The notes: generated by a model from the sequence alone, not told the origin. A stretch of 64,000 bases of DNA from Flavobacteriaceae bacterium (GCA_017857815.1 JAFMCL010000004.1:1-64000), one strand, 5' to 3'. Shown: positions 7,480 through 16,278, counted from the first letter of the stretch. Numbers and translations are program-made.

Positions 7480-9330
7480 ATGAAAAAAGCTTTTATTCTT
7501 TTTGCGTTTGTTGCCATTATGCAATCAGGATGCACGCAAAAAAAAAATGAGAAACCTAATATTGTTTGGTTGGTTTCTGAAGACAATTCAATTCATTATT
7601 TAAATCTTTATAATCCGCAAGGCGCTTCCATGCCAAGCATAGAAAAATTGGCAAAAAATGGTGTGGTTTTTGACCATGCGTTTTCAAATGCACCTGTTTG
7701 TTCTGTTGCTCGAAGCACACTTATTACGGGATGTTATGCCCCAAGAATAGGCACACAATACCACCGTAAAACGGAAACAGTTCCGCTTCCATCGGGGGTG
7801 ATGCCCTTTCCTTTTTACCTAAGAGAAGCAGGCTATTATACAACCAATAACGCCAAGCAAGATTATAATTTTATTCTTCCTGAAGGCGTATGGGATGAGT
7901 CTTCAAGGCAAGCGACTTACAAAAACAGAAAAGAAAATCAGCCTTTTTTTCATGTTCAAAATTTTCATACAACACACGAGGGTGGGTTGCATTTTGCTCA
8001 AAAGCTAATTGATAATACATCTGACAAAGAATTGCAAAACATCAAGCCTTTTCCATATCATCCAGACACCAAAACATTTCGATATACCCAAAAGCATTAT
8101 TTAGCGCTTCATGAAAAAATGGATAAAGAAATGGGGAGTTTTATAGAGAACCTCGAAAAGGAAGGCTTACTAGAGAACACCATTATTTTTTATTACGGTG
8201 ATCATGGTGGCGTCTTGCCAAGGAGCAAAGGCTACGTCTATGAGAGTGGTCTAAACATCCCTTTGGTGATCTATGTGCCAGAAGGTTTGAAACACCTTAA
8301 TCCATTTAAAAAAGGATCCAGGACTCAGGCTTTTGTTGAGTTTGTAGACTTTGCGCCTACTGTTTTGAATCTTTCCGGGATTAGCCTTCCTGCCAATATC
8401 GATGGAAAACCTTTTTTGGGAGATAATTTAACGAAAGAACATCTTGAAAAACAAAACACTACTTTTGGACATGCAGATCGATTCGATGAGAAGTATGATT
8501 TGGTTCGGTCACTGAGGGTTGGAAAATATAAATACATCCGTAATTATCAACCTTTTAATATTGATGGTCTGTTTAACTTTTATCGTTATAAAATGCTTGC
8601 CTATAAAGAGTGGTATCAACTTTATTTAGCGGGAAAATTAAACCCAGTTCAACAGCAATTTTATTCTAAAAAAGCACCGGAGTCTCTCTTCGATATTGAG
8701 AATGACCCCCATGAAACGAATAATCTTGCCAATTCTCCAGCACATCAAAAAGAACTTTTAGAAATCCGGAAACAACTTTATGATAAGGTTGTGTCACTTC
8801 CAGATTTGAGCTTTTACCCCGAATCCTATTTGTTGGAACATGCTTTTCAAAACCCAGTTAAATTTGGTCAAACCAATAAAAAAGAATTGCAAGACCTGAT
8901 TGATATTGCTGATTTAAACCTTTTTGATTTTGAGGTTTCTAAAAATAAAATTAAGACTGCACTTAAACATCAAGACCCTTGGATCCGATATTGGGCACTT
9001 ATTGTTTGTTCCTCTTTTGGAGAGCAGGCCAAAATTTTCGAATCGGAAATCAGATCATTGATGATTAACGACAAGGAAAACCTTGTGCGCATGCGTGCAA
9101 TAGAATACCTTCTACTAAATCAACTCCCCATTGATTACTCATTGATTATCGAGCTACTTGAGAATGCGAATTCTGAAACCGAAGCTAACTTGATGCTCAA
9201 CAGCTTGACACTTGTTAAGTCACTTAACCCTTCTTTTAAACTGGGAATAACAAAAAAATTATTTCCACCGGAATGGTGCGATAAGCCAAATGATTTGGTC
9301 AACCGCCGAATGGATTTTATTATGGATTAA
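7480..9330 (+). CDS. Sulfatase-family lipoprotein with C-terminal HEAT-like region
   Basis: A 616-residue lipoprotein (lipobox QSGC, Cys18) of the alkaline-phosphatase/sulfatase superfamily. PNIVWLVSEDNS (26-37) gives the first metal-binding acidic pair, CSVAR (74-78) occupies the formylglycine site, and YGDHGG supplies the late Asp-His metal ligands. The C-terminal 120 residues (HQDPWIRYWALIVCSSFG onward) resemble HEAT repeats, a known appendage in some SGSH-like sulfatases. The canonical modification motif is C-x-P/A-x-R; valine replaces proline at +2 here, so maturation is not certain. It is co-transcribed with the NIPSNAP gene and probably acts at the cell surface on a sulfated glycan, but the substrate cannot be read from sequence. 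Confidence 0.88.
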   Translation: MKKAFILFAFVAIMQSGCTQKKNEKPNIVWLVSEDNSIHYLNLYNPQGASMPSIEKLAKNGVVFDHAFSNAPVCSVARSTLITGCYAPRIGTQYHRKTETVPLPSGVMPFPFYLREAGYYTTNNAKQDYNFILPEGVWDESSRQATYKNRKENQPFFHVQNFHTTHEGGLHFAQKLIDNTSDKELQNIKPFPYHPDTKTFRYTQKHYLALHEKMDKEMGSFIENLEKEGLLENTIIFYYGDHGGVLPRSKGYVYESGLNIPLVIYVPEGLKHLNPFKKGSRTQAFVEFVDFAPTVLNLSGISLPANIDGKPFLGDNLTKEHLEKQNTTFGHADRFDEKYDLVRSLRVGKYKYIRNYQPFNIDGLFNFYRYKMLAYKEWYQLYLAGKLNPVQQQFYSKKAPESLFDIENDPHETNNLANSPAHQKELLEIRKQLYDKVVSLPDLSFYPESYLLEHAFQNPVKFGQTNKKELQDLIDIADLNLFDFEVSKNKIKTALKHQDPWIRYWALIVCSSFGEQAKIFESEIRSLMINDKENLVRMRAIEYLLLNQLPIDYSLIIELLENANSETEANLMLNSLTLVKSLNPSFKLGITKKLFPPEWCDKPNDLVNRRMDFIMD

Positions 9331-9347
9331 TATAAAAAACAAAAGAT

Positions 9348-9539
9348 ATGGAGTCAGAAAAAGCGGATAAAGAAGTCCCTAGAATTTTTAGAAAAACGAT
9401 GGGACAGATTGTGGTTCAAGGAAAAGTAAATCTTACGGATGAAGAAGGTAATCCAATAAAACACGGCCCAAGAATTACCCTCTGTGGGTGTGGAAAATCG
9501 AGGGATCTTCCCTTTTGTGATGGATCACATAAGTCTTAA
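9348..9539 (+). CDS. CDGSH iron-sulfur domain protein (mitoNEET-like)
   Basis: A 63-residue cytosolic protein with the CDGSH signature LCGCGKSRDLPFCDGSHKS; Cys46, Cys48, Cys57 and His61 are the expected ligands of a [2Fe-2S] cluster. It consists of little more than one CDGSH domain. Such small proteins carry redox-active, transferable clusters; the precise role in bacteria is unsettled. It follows the sulfatase by 17 bases and may share its transcript, although a functional link is not obvious. It converges with the receptor gene on the other strand, with only 11 bases between stop codons and no recognisable hairpin. Confidence 0.9.
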   Translation: MESEKADKEVPRIFRKTMGQIVVQGKVNLTDEEGNPIKHGPRITLCGCGKSRDLPFCDGSHKS

Positions 9540-9550
9540 ATTAAACAATA

Positions 9551-12046
9551 CTAGAATTCTCTTTTCCCAAATTCACTTTGTATGAATTTAGAGGTGTTCT
9601 TCCTGTTGTTAAAGTTGTAAGATAAATTTATAAGAATTACATCGACCTCATAAACGTAGTTTGTAGTGGTGAAGAACTCATTAGGTCTAGAAGTTGTAAT
9701 TCGCTGTTCATTGGTGTCCAACAGCCCAAGGTCGATATTTTTCCATTGAAGAGAAGCCGTTAGTTGATCATTCCAAAAACGTTTTGTAAAGGTTAGATTC
9801 GGGGAATAAAATCGCGAGTCTTCTCCCTGTGCCGTGACACGATCTGATAGATAATTAAACGTAAACTGGAGAGAAGTGTTTTGAGAAAAACGATAGGTTG
9901 AATTAAAATTTATAGAATAAATAAGGCTTTTAGAGTCGATGGGTTTGTTGTCAAAACTCCCTTCGATTTCGTAGTTATATAGATTGACTGAAGCCAAATT
10001 TTTCCAGCTTTCTCTCACCGAAAACTCAGATCCAAACTCTGCGCCAAAAGTTGTTCCTTTTCCAACGTTAGAATAGATTCGGTTTAGTATTGTGTCATTA
10101 TAAACCGTATTGACACGATTAATGAGGTGGTTCACTTTTCTGAAGTAGAGGGTTGAGAATAAAGCATCCCCCTTCGTATTTTTATGAGACACTCCCAATT
10201 CGATTTGATCGACAAGTTCGGGTCTTAAATTAGGGTCTCCTTGCTCGAGGGTTTCCGAGTGCTCCCTTTCTGGGAACGGGTTCATTTTAAAGGTGGTAGT
10301 TCGTTCAATTCTTTTGCTGTAGGCGAGTTTAAGATTTGAATTTTCATTGATGTTATAAACGATATTTGCTGATGGGAAAAGCTTGGTGAAATCGTATTTA
10401 TAATCTTGATCAATTGTACCAGATTTATCTTTTAAAGAAAGATCGCGTTCCATTTGCTCAACGCGAAGTCCGGCACCGAAGTTCCACTTTTCATAAACAG
10501 CATCGAATTGGGCATAAGCAGCATGAATCGCACGCTTTAAATTCACTTCACTTGAAAAATCACTAACAAGCTCAAAGAGACCCGTAGCATTATTTTTTCG
10601 CTCATAAACAAAGTCTCCTTTATGGTCTAGATTCCGATATTGATAACCAATTTCTAGTCCTCCAAAAGAGAAGGGTTTAAACTGGTAATCAATATTAAAC
10701 CTTAAACCATTCAGAGGATTATCGTTGGTGTTGTATTCGTCCTGCAAGAGGGTTGTTGTGTTTGGATAAGCTAAATTCCTGTTGCTTGTTGGACCTCCAA
10801 GTAAAGTGTATTCATAAAGCAGGGAGGTACTTAATTTGGCTTTATTAATAAAAGTGTGATCATAATCAATACTCCCCAGTACAAAATCACTTTTTCGGAT
10901 TCTTAGGTTTTCATTAAAATATTGATTCTCATATAAAAAAGCACCTTTTTCAGTTGCGCGATTGTTAAAATAAAGAATATCAGCCGTCCTGTCTTTAGAC
11001 CTCTTTCCAGCAAAAAATCCAATTGAAAACCGATCGTTATCCGTTGGGGTATAATCTAAAGTAAAACGACCAGAGTAATTGACTTCATCAAAACTTCGTT
11101 CACCCTCTGAGGGGAAACTTGTGCGTTGATCTTCAATGATGGTAAACACATCTCCTTCTCTTCTTCCCAAAAGGTCATTTCTTTGAAAATTAAACCCTGA
11201 AGAAAGATTCCATTTTTCTCGGACCCTGTTGAAAGTAATATCCGCTCCATAACGTTGAGCGGCTTCGGCATTGTCATAATCTTCGATTGAAGGTGCACCC
11301 AACAAGGTATTGATTTGAAGATAATCTCCATTAACAGCTGCTTTTGAAGTTAAGATATTGATGATTCCTGCTTTTCCTTCTGCATCGTATTTGGCAGAAG
11401 GAGAAGTGATTACTTCTATTTTTTTTATACTATTTGCAGGAAGTTGATTGAGCAAACTTTGAACATCAGACTGTATGGGCTTGTTATTTAACAGTATAAC
11501 AAAACCGGAGGTTCCTCTAACACTTATTTCCCCTAATCCATCGATATTTATGGATGGAATATTCCGGATAAGGTCTACTGCAGTTCCTCCCTTAGCACTT
11601 TCAAATTCGTTGGCAGCATAAACTTTACGATCAATTTTATTTCGCAAAGTCGATTGATTAGTGCTGAGCACGATTTCGTCGAGAAGGTTTTGAGAAGGTT
11701 CTAACGAAATAATTCCTAAATCAACGCTCACTTTTTTGATTATTTCAACGGATTCGATGAGTTGTGTTTTAAACCCTAAAAAGGAAATTTCAAGTTGGTA
11801 AAACCCTGAGGATGGATTTTTCATGCTAAAGGATCCATTCTCTTTAGAAATGGTTCCACTGATGATCTCATCTCCATTTTTTAATACAATGGTAGCATAC
11901 TCAATTGGGGTTTCGTTTTGTTGGTCAACAACAACTCCTTTAATTTGCCCGAAAACGAGTTCACCTATCACAAAAAAAGTTAAAATTAATATCTGTTTTA
12001 TTTTAAGTGTTTTTTTAAAACGTATAATTCTAGAATTATTAATCAT
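9551..12046 (-). CDS. TonB-dependent receptor, OMP_b-brl_3 family
   Basis: An 831-residue outer-membrane protein. Signal peptide about 1-34 (VFGQ), a carboxypeptidase-regulatory-like domain to about 118 (SGTISKENGSFSM), a plug around 140-235 (GGTAVDLIRNIPSINIDGLG, then KKIEVITSPSAKYDAEGKAG), and a large beta-barrel. The plug wording SAKYDAEGKAGIINI is characteristic of the Bacteroidetes OMP_b-brl_3 (PF14905) group, many of which lack an assigned ligand and some of which are metal- or stress-linked. The gene stands alone downstream of the 2OG oxygenase (69-base gap), possibly co-transcribed. Substrate unknown. Confidence 0.88.
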   Translation of the reverse strand: MINNSRIIRFKKTLKIKQILILTFFVIGELVFGQIKGVVVDQQNETPIEYATIVLKNGDEIISGTISKENGSFSMKNPSSGFYQLEISFLGFKTQLIESVEIIKKVSVDLGIISLEPSQNLLDEIVLSTNQSTLRNKIDRKVYAANEFESAKGGTAVDLIRNIPSINIDGLGEISVRGTSGFVILLNNKPIQSDVQSLLNQLPANSIKKIEVITSPSAKYDAEGKAGIINILTSKAAVNGDYLQINTLLGAPSIEDYDNAEAAQRYGADITFNRVREKWNLSSGFNFQRNDLLGRREGDVFTIIEDQRTSFPSEGERSFDEVNYSGRFTLDYTPTDNDRFSIGFFAGKRSKDRTADILYFNNRATEKGAFLYENQYFNENLRIRKSDFVLGSIDYDHTFINKAKLSTSLLYEYTLLGGPTSNRNLAYPNTTTLLQDEYNTNDNPLNGLRFNIDYQFKPFSFGGLEIGYQYRNLDHKGDFVYERKNNATGLFELVSDFSSEVNLKRAIHAAYAQFDAVYEKWNFGAGLRVEQMERDLSLKDKSGTIDQDYKYDFTKLFPSANIVYNINENSNLKLAYSKRIERTTTFKMNPFPEREHSETLEQGDPNLRPELVDQIELGVSHKNTKGDALFSTLYFRKVNHLINRVNTVYNDTILNRIYSNVGKGTTFGAEFGSEFSVRESWKNLASVNLYNYEIEGSFDNKPIDSKSLIYSINFNSTYRFSQNTSLQFTFNYLSDRVTAQGEDSRFYSPNLTFTKRFWNDQLTASLQWKNIDLGLLDTNEQRITTSRPNEFFTTTNYVYEVDVILINLSYNFNNRKNTSKFIQSEFGKREF

Positions 12047-12115
12047 TACAATTGAAAATATAATAGGTTTTTTTTAAATTTATTAGAATCAAAATAAGAA
12101 CAAATATCTATCGTT

Positions 12116-13057
12116 TTAAATTAGTCCTAAATCGATTAAGCGCTCGTTGAGGAATTCTCCCGCTGTAATGTCTTCAAATACTTTTGGATTTTTTTCATCA
12201 ATACATTTGTCGATACAGTTAAGAGGCATGGAAGCTAGGGGATGCATAAAAAAGGGGATGGAATATCGAGATTTTCCCCAATGTTCTTTTGCAGGATTTA
12301 TGACCCGATGAATGGTAGACTTAAGTCGATTGTTGGTGTGGCGAGACAACATGTCTCCGATATTAATCATCAATTCGTCTTCCTCAGCAATTGCGTCAAT
12401 CCATTGACCACTTTTGTTTTTGACTTGGAGTCCACGACCCTGTGCTCCCATAAGGAGGGTGATTAAGTTGATGTCACCATGCGCTGCCGCTCTTTCTGCC
12501 TCTTTGGGTTTTTCTAGAATAGGGGGATAGTGAATGGGACGCAAAATAGAATTACCATTTTTAACATATCCATCAAAATAATTTTCTTCTAACTCTAAAT
12601 AAGAAGCAATTCCTCGAAGCACATGAAGCGCGGTTTTTTCTAAAAGTTGATAGGCTTTTTTTCCAATCTCGTTAAACTCACGAATTTCACTTACAATTAT
12701 GTTATCGGGATAAACCAGATTTAAATCATCTTTTTCAAGGTATTGACCAAAGTGCCAAAATTCTTTTAAATCCCCAGTCTTACGACCTTTGGCGTGCTCT
12801 TTTCCAAAGGAGGTGTATCCTCGTTGTCCACCCAAATTAGGAATTTCATACTTCTTTTTTACTTCAAGTGGAAGTTTAAAAAATGCTTCAATTTGAAGGT
12901 ATAAATTCTCTATAATTTTGGGACTTAAAAAGTGCCCTTTTAAAGCAACAAAGCCTATTTCGCTAAATGCATTTCCAAGTTTTTTAACGAATTCGGCTTT
13001 TCTTTCTGGATCATTCGAAAGAAAGTCCTCAAGATTTATTTTTGGAATTTGAGCCAC
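12116..13057 (-). CDS. 2-oxoglutarate/Fe(II) oxygenase, isopenicillin-N-synthase type
   Basis: A 313-residue cytosolic enzyme with the non-haem DIOX_N and 2OG-FeII_Oxy domains. The facial triad is visible as His193-x-Asp195 (AAAHGDINLIT) and His250 (RLKSTIHRVINP), and the co-substrate-binding Arg264-x-Ser266 (KSRYSIPFF) is present, so the enzyme should be active. Homologues in bacteria hydroxylate or ring-close small molecules or form ethylene; the substrate cannot be deduced. No other biosynthetic gene adjoins it. Upstream on the same strand lie a hairpin with a U-rich tail and an SD-bearing mini-ORF, so transcription from above may be attenuated. A near-match -7 box (TAGATTTA) sits between the hairpin and the ATG. 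Confidence 0.9.
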   Translation of the reverse strand: MAQIPKINLEDFLSNDPERKAEFVKKLGNAFSEIGFVALKGHFLSPKIIENLYLQIEAFFKLPLEVKKKYEIPNLGGQRGYTSFGKEHAKGRKTGDLKEFWHFGQYLEKDDLNLVYPDNIIVSEIREFNEIGKKAYQLLEKTALHVLRGIASYLELEENYFDGYVKNGNSILRPIHYPPILEKPKEAERAAAHGDINLITLLMGAQGRGLQVKNKSGQWIDAIAEEDELMINIGDMLSRHTNNRLKSTIHRVINPAKEHWGKSRYSIPFFMHPLASMPLNCIDKCIDEKNPKVFEDITAGEFLNERLIDLGLI

Positions 13058-13101
13058 TTTTTTTCTAATATTTATTTAAATCTAATTTATAAAATAACAA
13101 A

Positions 13102-13127
13102 AATGGCGAATCCATCGATTCGCCATT
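13102..13127 (-). terminator. Intrinsic terminator / attenuator hairpin
   Basis: A perfect 11-base-pair stem (AATGGCGAATC / GATTCGCCATT) with a 4-base loop. On the minus strand it is followed by TTTTGTTATTTTAT, which fits an intrinsic terminator in that direction only. It lies 45 bases upstream of the oxygenase ATG and 175 bases below the antiporter stop. Confidence 0.75.
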
Positions 13128-13147
13128 ATACAATAGATAAGGAGCGT

Positions 13148-13210
13148 TTACAACAGATTAAAACGGGGTATCTGTTGTTCTAACTTCCTCAAATTATCTT
13201 GGTAAAACAT
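13148..13210 (-). CDS. 20-residue mini-ORF with strong Shine-Dalgarno
   Basis: Reading MFYQDNLRKLEQQIPRFNLL then TAA. It starts at ATG 13210, with GGAGG at 13216-13220 and 5 bases between. In this phylum SD sequences are scarce because the 16S rRNA tail is normally masked, so a perfect SD in front of a 20-codon frame is notable. The second half of the frame forms one arm and the loop of a 9-base-pair hairpin, and the terminator hairpin begins about 20 bases after the stop. It could be a regulatory leader peptide rather than a functional protein. Too short for codon statistics. Confidence 0.4.
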   Translation of the reverse strand: MFYQDNLRKLEQQIPRFNLL

Positions 13211-13271
13211 ATGACCCTCCTTTCTTTATAAAATTCAACTTCACTGTTGTCACAGTGCCAACATTTCATTT

Positions 13272-13279
13272 CAAATATA
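13272..13279 (-). promoter_or_regulatory. Candidate -7 promoter box TATATTTG
   Basis: A perfect match to the Bacteroidetes -7 consensus TANNTTTG on the minus strand, just below the antiporter stop codon and above the structured leader. No good TTTG -33 element is seen at the usual spacing. A start near 13265 is predicted. Confidence 0.45.
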
Positions 13280-13300
13280 AATTAAAATAATTTGAAAAGA

Positions 13301-14569
13301 CTATTTCACTATTTTTTTTAGGGTAAGCCCCTGAACTAAAATGGTAAACAATACAATGATATATGTAAGGAAAAGAATGAGTGATTTCCCTTCTCCGATA
13401 CTGTCTGGCAAGTTTAAAGCCAGGGCAATGCTGAGTCCTCCTCTGAGTCCTCCCCAGGTGATAATCAATGCTGTGTTTTTTTCAAATTGTTTTTTAAATG
13501 ATAATATTTTTATGGGAATTAAAACACCAATCCATCTGGAGACAACGACCAATATGATTAAAGCAAAAGAGATAATTAGGTAGATAAAATCAAAGGATCT
13601 TAAAACTGAAATTATTTCAAGACCGATTAGGATAAATAAAATGGCATTAAGTGTTTCATCCAAAAGGTGCCAAAACTTATAGACATATTCTCCCATTGCT
13701 TTTTGAACGCCAGCTGCGTTTTTATCCGCATCAATATTTTTATTTAAAAACAAGCCCAACATCACAACACCGATAGGGCCAGACAAATGATAACGATGTG
13801 CGATAACGGAGACGAAAAGAACCAGTGAAAGGGTGATAATCACTTCGAGTTCTACATACTGATTTTCTATATATTGAAGAAGTTTTAGGCCAAAATAACC
13901 AATGACACTTCCCAAAACCACACCACCGATAACTTCTGTTGCGAATAAAATACTGACGCTTTGTACCGTAACATTTTCGATGCCCTCCACTTTTACACTT
14001 AGGAGCGTTAAAAATATAACCACACCAATACCATCATTAAAAAGAGATTCTCCAGCAATCCTGGTTTCTGTAGTTGTAGATAAATTCATTTTTTTAATCA
14101 TTGACAAAACAGCGATAGGATCTGTAGGTGCAATTAAAGCTCCAAAAAGCAAACAATCTACATAAGTAAGCCCCAAAGTGGTCAAGCCAAAAAAGGATTG
14201 TTGAATCAACCAATACAAACCTGTTCCAACTGTAAAAGTAGAAAAGACTACCCCCACGCTCGCCAGTAATAAAACAGTGACCTTGTCCTTTAATAATTCG
14301 TGGACGTTGATACTTATTGCCCCAGCAAACAGAAGGAAAGGAAGCATTACGTTGAGTAATAAAAGGCTAAAATCAAACTGATCAGTTAGAGAGGTAACTG
14401 CTTCTAAAAAGGGGGGGGAAATGATTCCAATAACTAAAACAATCAAGGAAAGACAGATGGCTAAAATCATTAACCCAATGGTTTGAGGAAGTTTTAGAAT
14501 TCTTAAGTTAATGATTGAAAAGAAGGAAGCAAGTAATAATAGTACTGTAGAAAGCTCAAGAACGTCCAT
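13301..14569 (-). CDS. Na+/H+ antiporter, CPA1 (NhaP-type)
   Basis: A 422-residue inner-membrane protein with about 12 hydrophobic segments. CPA1 hallmarks are present: APTDP (147-151), the FND motif in AGESLFNDGIGVVIF (Asp179 is the expected ion-binding residue), and a late GGLRGGLSIALAL. It exchanges cytosolic Na+ or K+ for H+ and supports pH and salt homeostasis. There is no long cytoplasmic C-terminal tail as in some NhaP proteins. It lies 52 bases downstream of ribE on the same strand, with no obvious terminator between, so co-transcription is possible although functionally unrelated. Confidence 0.92.
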   Translation of the reverse strand: MDVLELSTVLLLLASFFSIINLRILKLPQTIGLMILAICLSLIVLVIGIISPPFLEAVTSLTDQFDFSLLLLNVMLPFLLFAGAISINVHELLKDKVTVLLLASVGVVFSTFTVGTGLYWLIQQSFFGLTTLGLTYVDCLLFGALIAPTDPIAVLSMIKKMNLSTTTETRIAGESLFNDGIGVVIFLTLLSVKVEGIENVTVQSVSILFATEVIGGVVLGSVIGYFGLKLLQYIENQYVELEVIITLSLVLFVSVIAHRYHLSGPIGVVMLGLFLNKNIDADKNAAGVQKAMGEYVYKFWHLLDETLNAILFILIGLEIISVLRSFDFIYLIISFALIILVVVSRWIGVLIPIKILSFKKQFEKNTALIITWGGLRGGLSIALALNLPDSIGEGKSLILFLTYIIVLFTILVQGLTLKKIVK

Positions 14570-14621
14570 AAAATTAGTGTTTGGACGAAGTTAATTAAAA
14601 AATCAAAAGAGAAAAGACTTT

Positions 14622-15206
14622 CTACATTCTATTTAACTTAGCGATGTATTTTCCGATGAGATCAAATTCCAGATTGATTTTTGAACCGACTTTTAATGCT
14701 TTAAAATTTGTGTGTTCGTAGGTATAGGGAATGATGGCTACCGAAAAAGTATATTTCCCAGAATTCACGACGGTCAAGCTCACTCCATTGACCGTGATAG
14801 ATCCTTTTTCAATCGTAATGTTGTTTTGCTCCGGAGCATATTCAAACGTATATCCCCAGCTTCCTTCATTAAACTCGACAGCTGTGCAGTGTCCAACCTG
14901 ATCCACATGCCCTTGAACAATATGTCCATCCAATCGGGCATTCATTTTCATTGCTCTTTCTAAATTGACCAGATCTCCAACTTTTAACTCATTCAAGTTA
15001 GATTTATCAAGCGTTTCTTTGATGGCCGTAACGGTATAATTGTTTTCAACAATTTTGACCACCGTAAGGCAGACCCCGTTGTGGGCCAAACTTTGATCGA
15101 TCTTAAGTTCCTTCGACAAGCTACTCTCGAGTGTGATGTGGAGGTTTTCCATTTCACGTTCGAGTGTCACAACTTTTCCAAAAGCCTCTATAATTCCTGT
15201 AAACAT
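14622..15206 (-). CDS. ribE: Riboflavin synthase, alpha chain
   Basis: A 194-residue cytosolic enzyme starting with the diagnostic MFTGIIE. Two lumazine-binding halves are visible, with the paired motifs NGVCLTV and NGVSLTV and the linker LDGHIVQGHVDQVG. It dismutates two 6,7-dimethyl-8-ribityllumazine molecules to riboflavin, the last step before FMN and FAD. Length is at the short end of the family but both domains are complete. The gene is divergent from pdxA with 58 bases between starts; no FMN riboswitch is seen in that short gap. Confidence 0.96.
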   Translation of the reverse strand: MFTGIIEAFGKVVTLEREMENLHITLESSLSKELKIDQSLAHNGVCLTVVKIVENNYTVTAIKETLDKSNLNELKVGDLVNLERAMKMNARLDGHIVQGHVDQVGHCTAVEFNEGSWGYTFEYAPEQNNITIEKGSITVNGVSLTVVNSGKYTFSVAIIPYTYEHTNFKALKVGSKINLEFDLIGKYIAKLNRM

Positions 15207-15264
15207 GCTGTAGATTTTAATTACATTTACACTGTAAAATTAGGAATAAAAAAACCAACAAAAG

Positions 15265-16278
15265 ATGTCCGATAAAATTAAAGTGGGGATTTCAATGGGA
15301 GACCCCAATGGGGTGGGAATCGAGATTATTTTAAAGATTTTTGAAGACAAAAGAATTTTTGATTTTTTCACGCCAATTGTTTTCGCTCCGATTATACTCC
15401 TCAAAAAACAGAAAGCACATTTTAAATTAACCACTAATTTGTTTTCGCTTAATCACCAAGGGAAGCCACATTTGGCCCAACTGAATGTTGTCAACATTAA
15501 AGATACTAATGAACAATTGGTTTTTGGTGAGCCCTCTAAGGCTGCTGGAGCAATGGCATTAGCGTCACTGAGCAAAGCCACCCAGGCTTTAAAAAATAAT
15601 GAAGTAGATGTTCTTGTCACTGCTCCGATAAATAAGGAAACAATTCAATCTGACGATTTTTCCTTTCCAGGTCATACTTCCTATTTGGCTCAAGAACTTG
15701 AAGGAAATAGTCTGATGTTTATGGTATCGGATAATTTAAAAGTTGCGCTTTTAACGGATCACATACCAATAAAAGATATCGCGGCTTCGGTTTCAGAAGA
15801 GCTTCTAAAAGAAAAACTAAAACAGCTTCAAACCTCCCTTCAACACGACTTTGGAATTAATCGACCTAAAATTGGGGTTTTGGGGATTAACCCACATACT
15901 GGAGATAAAGGGGTTATCGGAGATGAGGATGACACAATAATCCGTCCCGTAATTGAAAAATTAAGCGCCGATGGAAACTTGATTTATGGCCCTTTTGCAG
16001 CAGATAGTTTTTTCGGTAATCAATCTCACAAACAATTTGATGGAATTCTTGCGATTTATCACGACCAAGGACTTATCCCATTTAAGACGCTTACCTTTGG
16101 CGAGGGAATAAATTTTACCGCAGGACTGAATAAAGTCAGAACCTCTCCAGACCATGGTACAGCCTTTGAAATCGCAGGAAAAGGAACAGCTGAAATCGGT
16201 TCTTTCAGGGCAGCAATTTTTATGGCTAGGAAAATATTTTCCCATAGAAAAGAGGCGAAGGTGGAAAAAAACAGATAA
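15265..16278 (+). CDS. pdxA: 4-hydroxythreonine-4-phosphate dehydrogenase
   Basis: A 337-residue cytosolic NAD-dependent enzyme of the DXP-dependent pyridoxal phosphate pathway. Family motifs include the opening KVGISMGDPNGVGIEI, VTAPINKETI, SFPGHTSYLA with a metal-binding His, and YHDQGLIPFKT followed by VRTSPDHGTAFEIAGKG, which carry further metal and substrate residues. Length matches the family. It is followed within 60 bases by yceD-rpmF but those have their own promoter box. Divergent from ribE, so two cofactor genes share one control region. Confidence 0.97.
   Translation: MSDKIKVGISMGDPNGVGIEIILKIFEDKRIFDFFTPIVFAPIILLKKQKAHFKLTTNLFSLNHQGKPHLAQLNVVNIKDTNEQLVFGEPSKAAGAMALASLSKATQALKNNEVDVLVTAPINKETIQSDDFSFPGHTSYLAQELEGNSLMFMVSDNLKVALLTDHIPIKDIAASVSEELLKEKLKQLQTSLQHDFGINRPKIGVLGINPHTGDKGVIGDEDDTIIRPVIEKLSADGNLIYGPFAADSFFGNQSHKQFDGILAIYHDQGLIPFKTLTFGEGINFTAGLNKVRTSPDHGTAFEIAGKGTAEIGSFRAAIFMARKIFSHRKEAKVEKNR

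Larger units (their letters stand above)
13090..13265 (-). ncRNA. Putative structured leader or small RNA with SD-bearing mini-ORF
   Basis: Downstream of a TATATTTG box, the minus-strand transcript would hold three stem-loops in a row: CACTGT/ACAGTG (13242-13257), a 9-base-pair stem ACAACAGAT/ATCTGTTGT with an 11-base loop (13150-13178), and an 11-base-pair terminator-like hairpin (13102-13127). Between the first two is a strong SD, and a CUCCUU at 13139-13144 could pair with its AAGGAG (13217-13222). The layout fits an attenuator for the 2OG oxygenase or a free small RNA of about 170 nucleotides. No known Rfam family is recognised. The promoter and ends are inferred. Confidence 0.45.

Noticed and set aside
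15207-15264. Possible FMN riboswitch in front of ribE
   Set aside because: The divergent gap to pdxA is only 58 bases, too short for the FMN aptamer, and none of its conserved sequence is seen.
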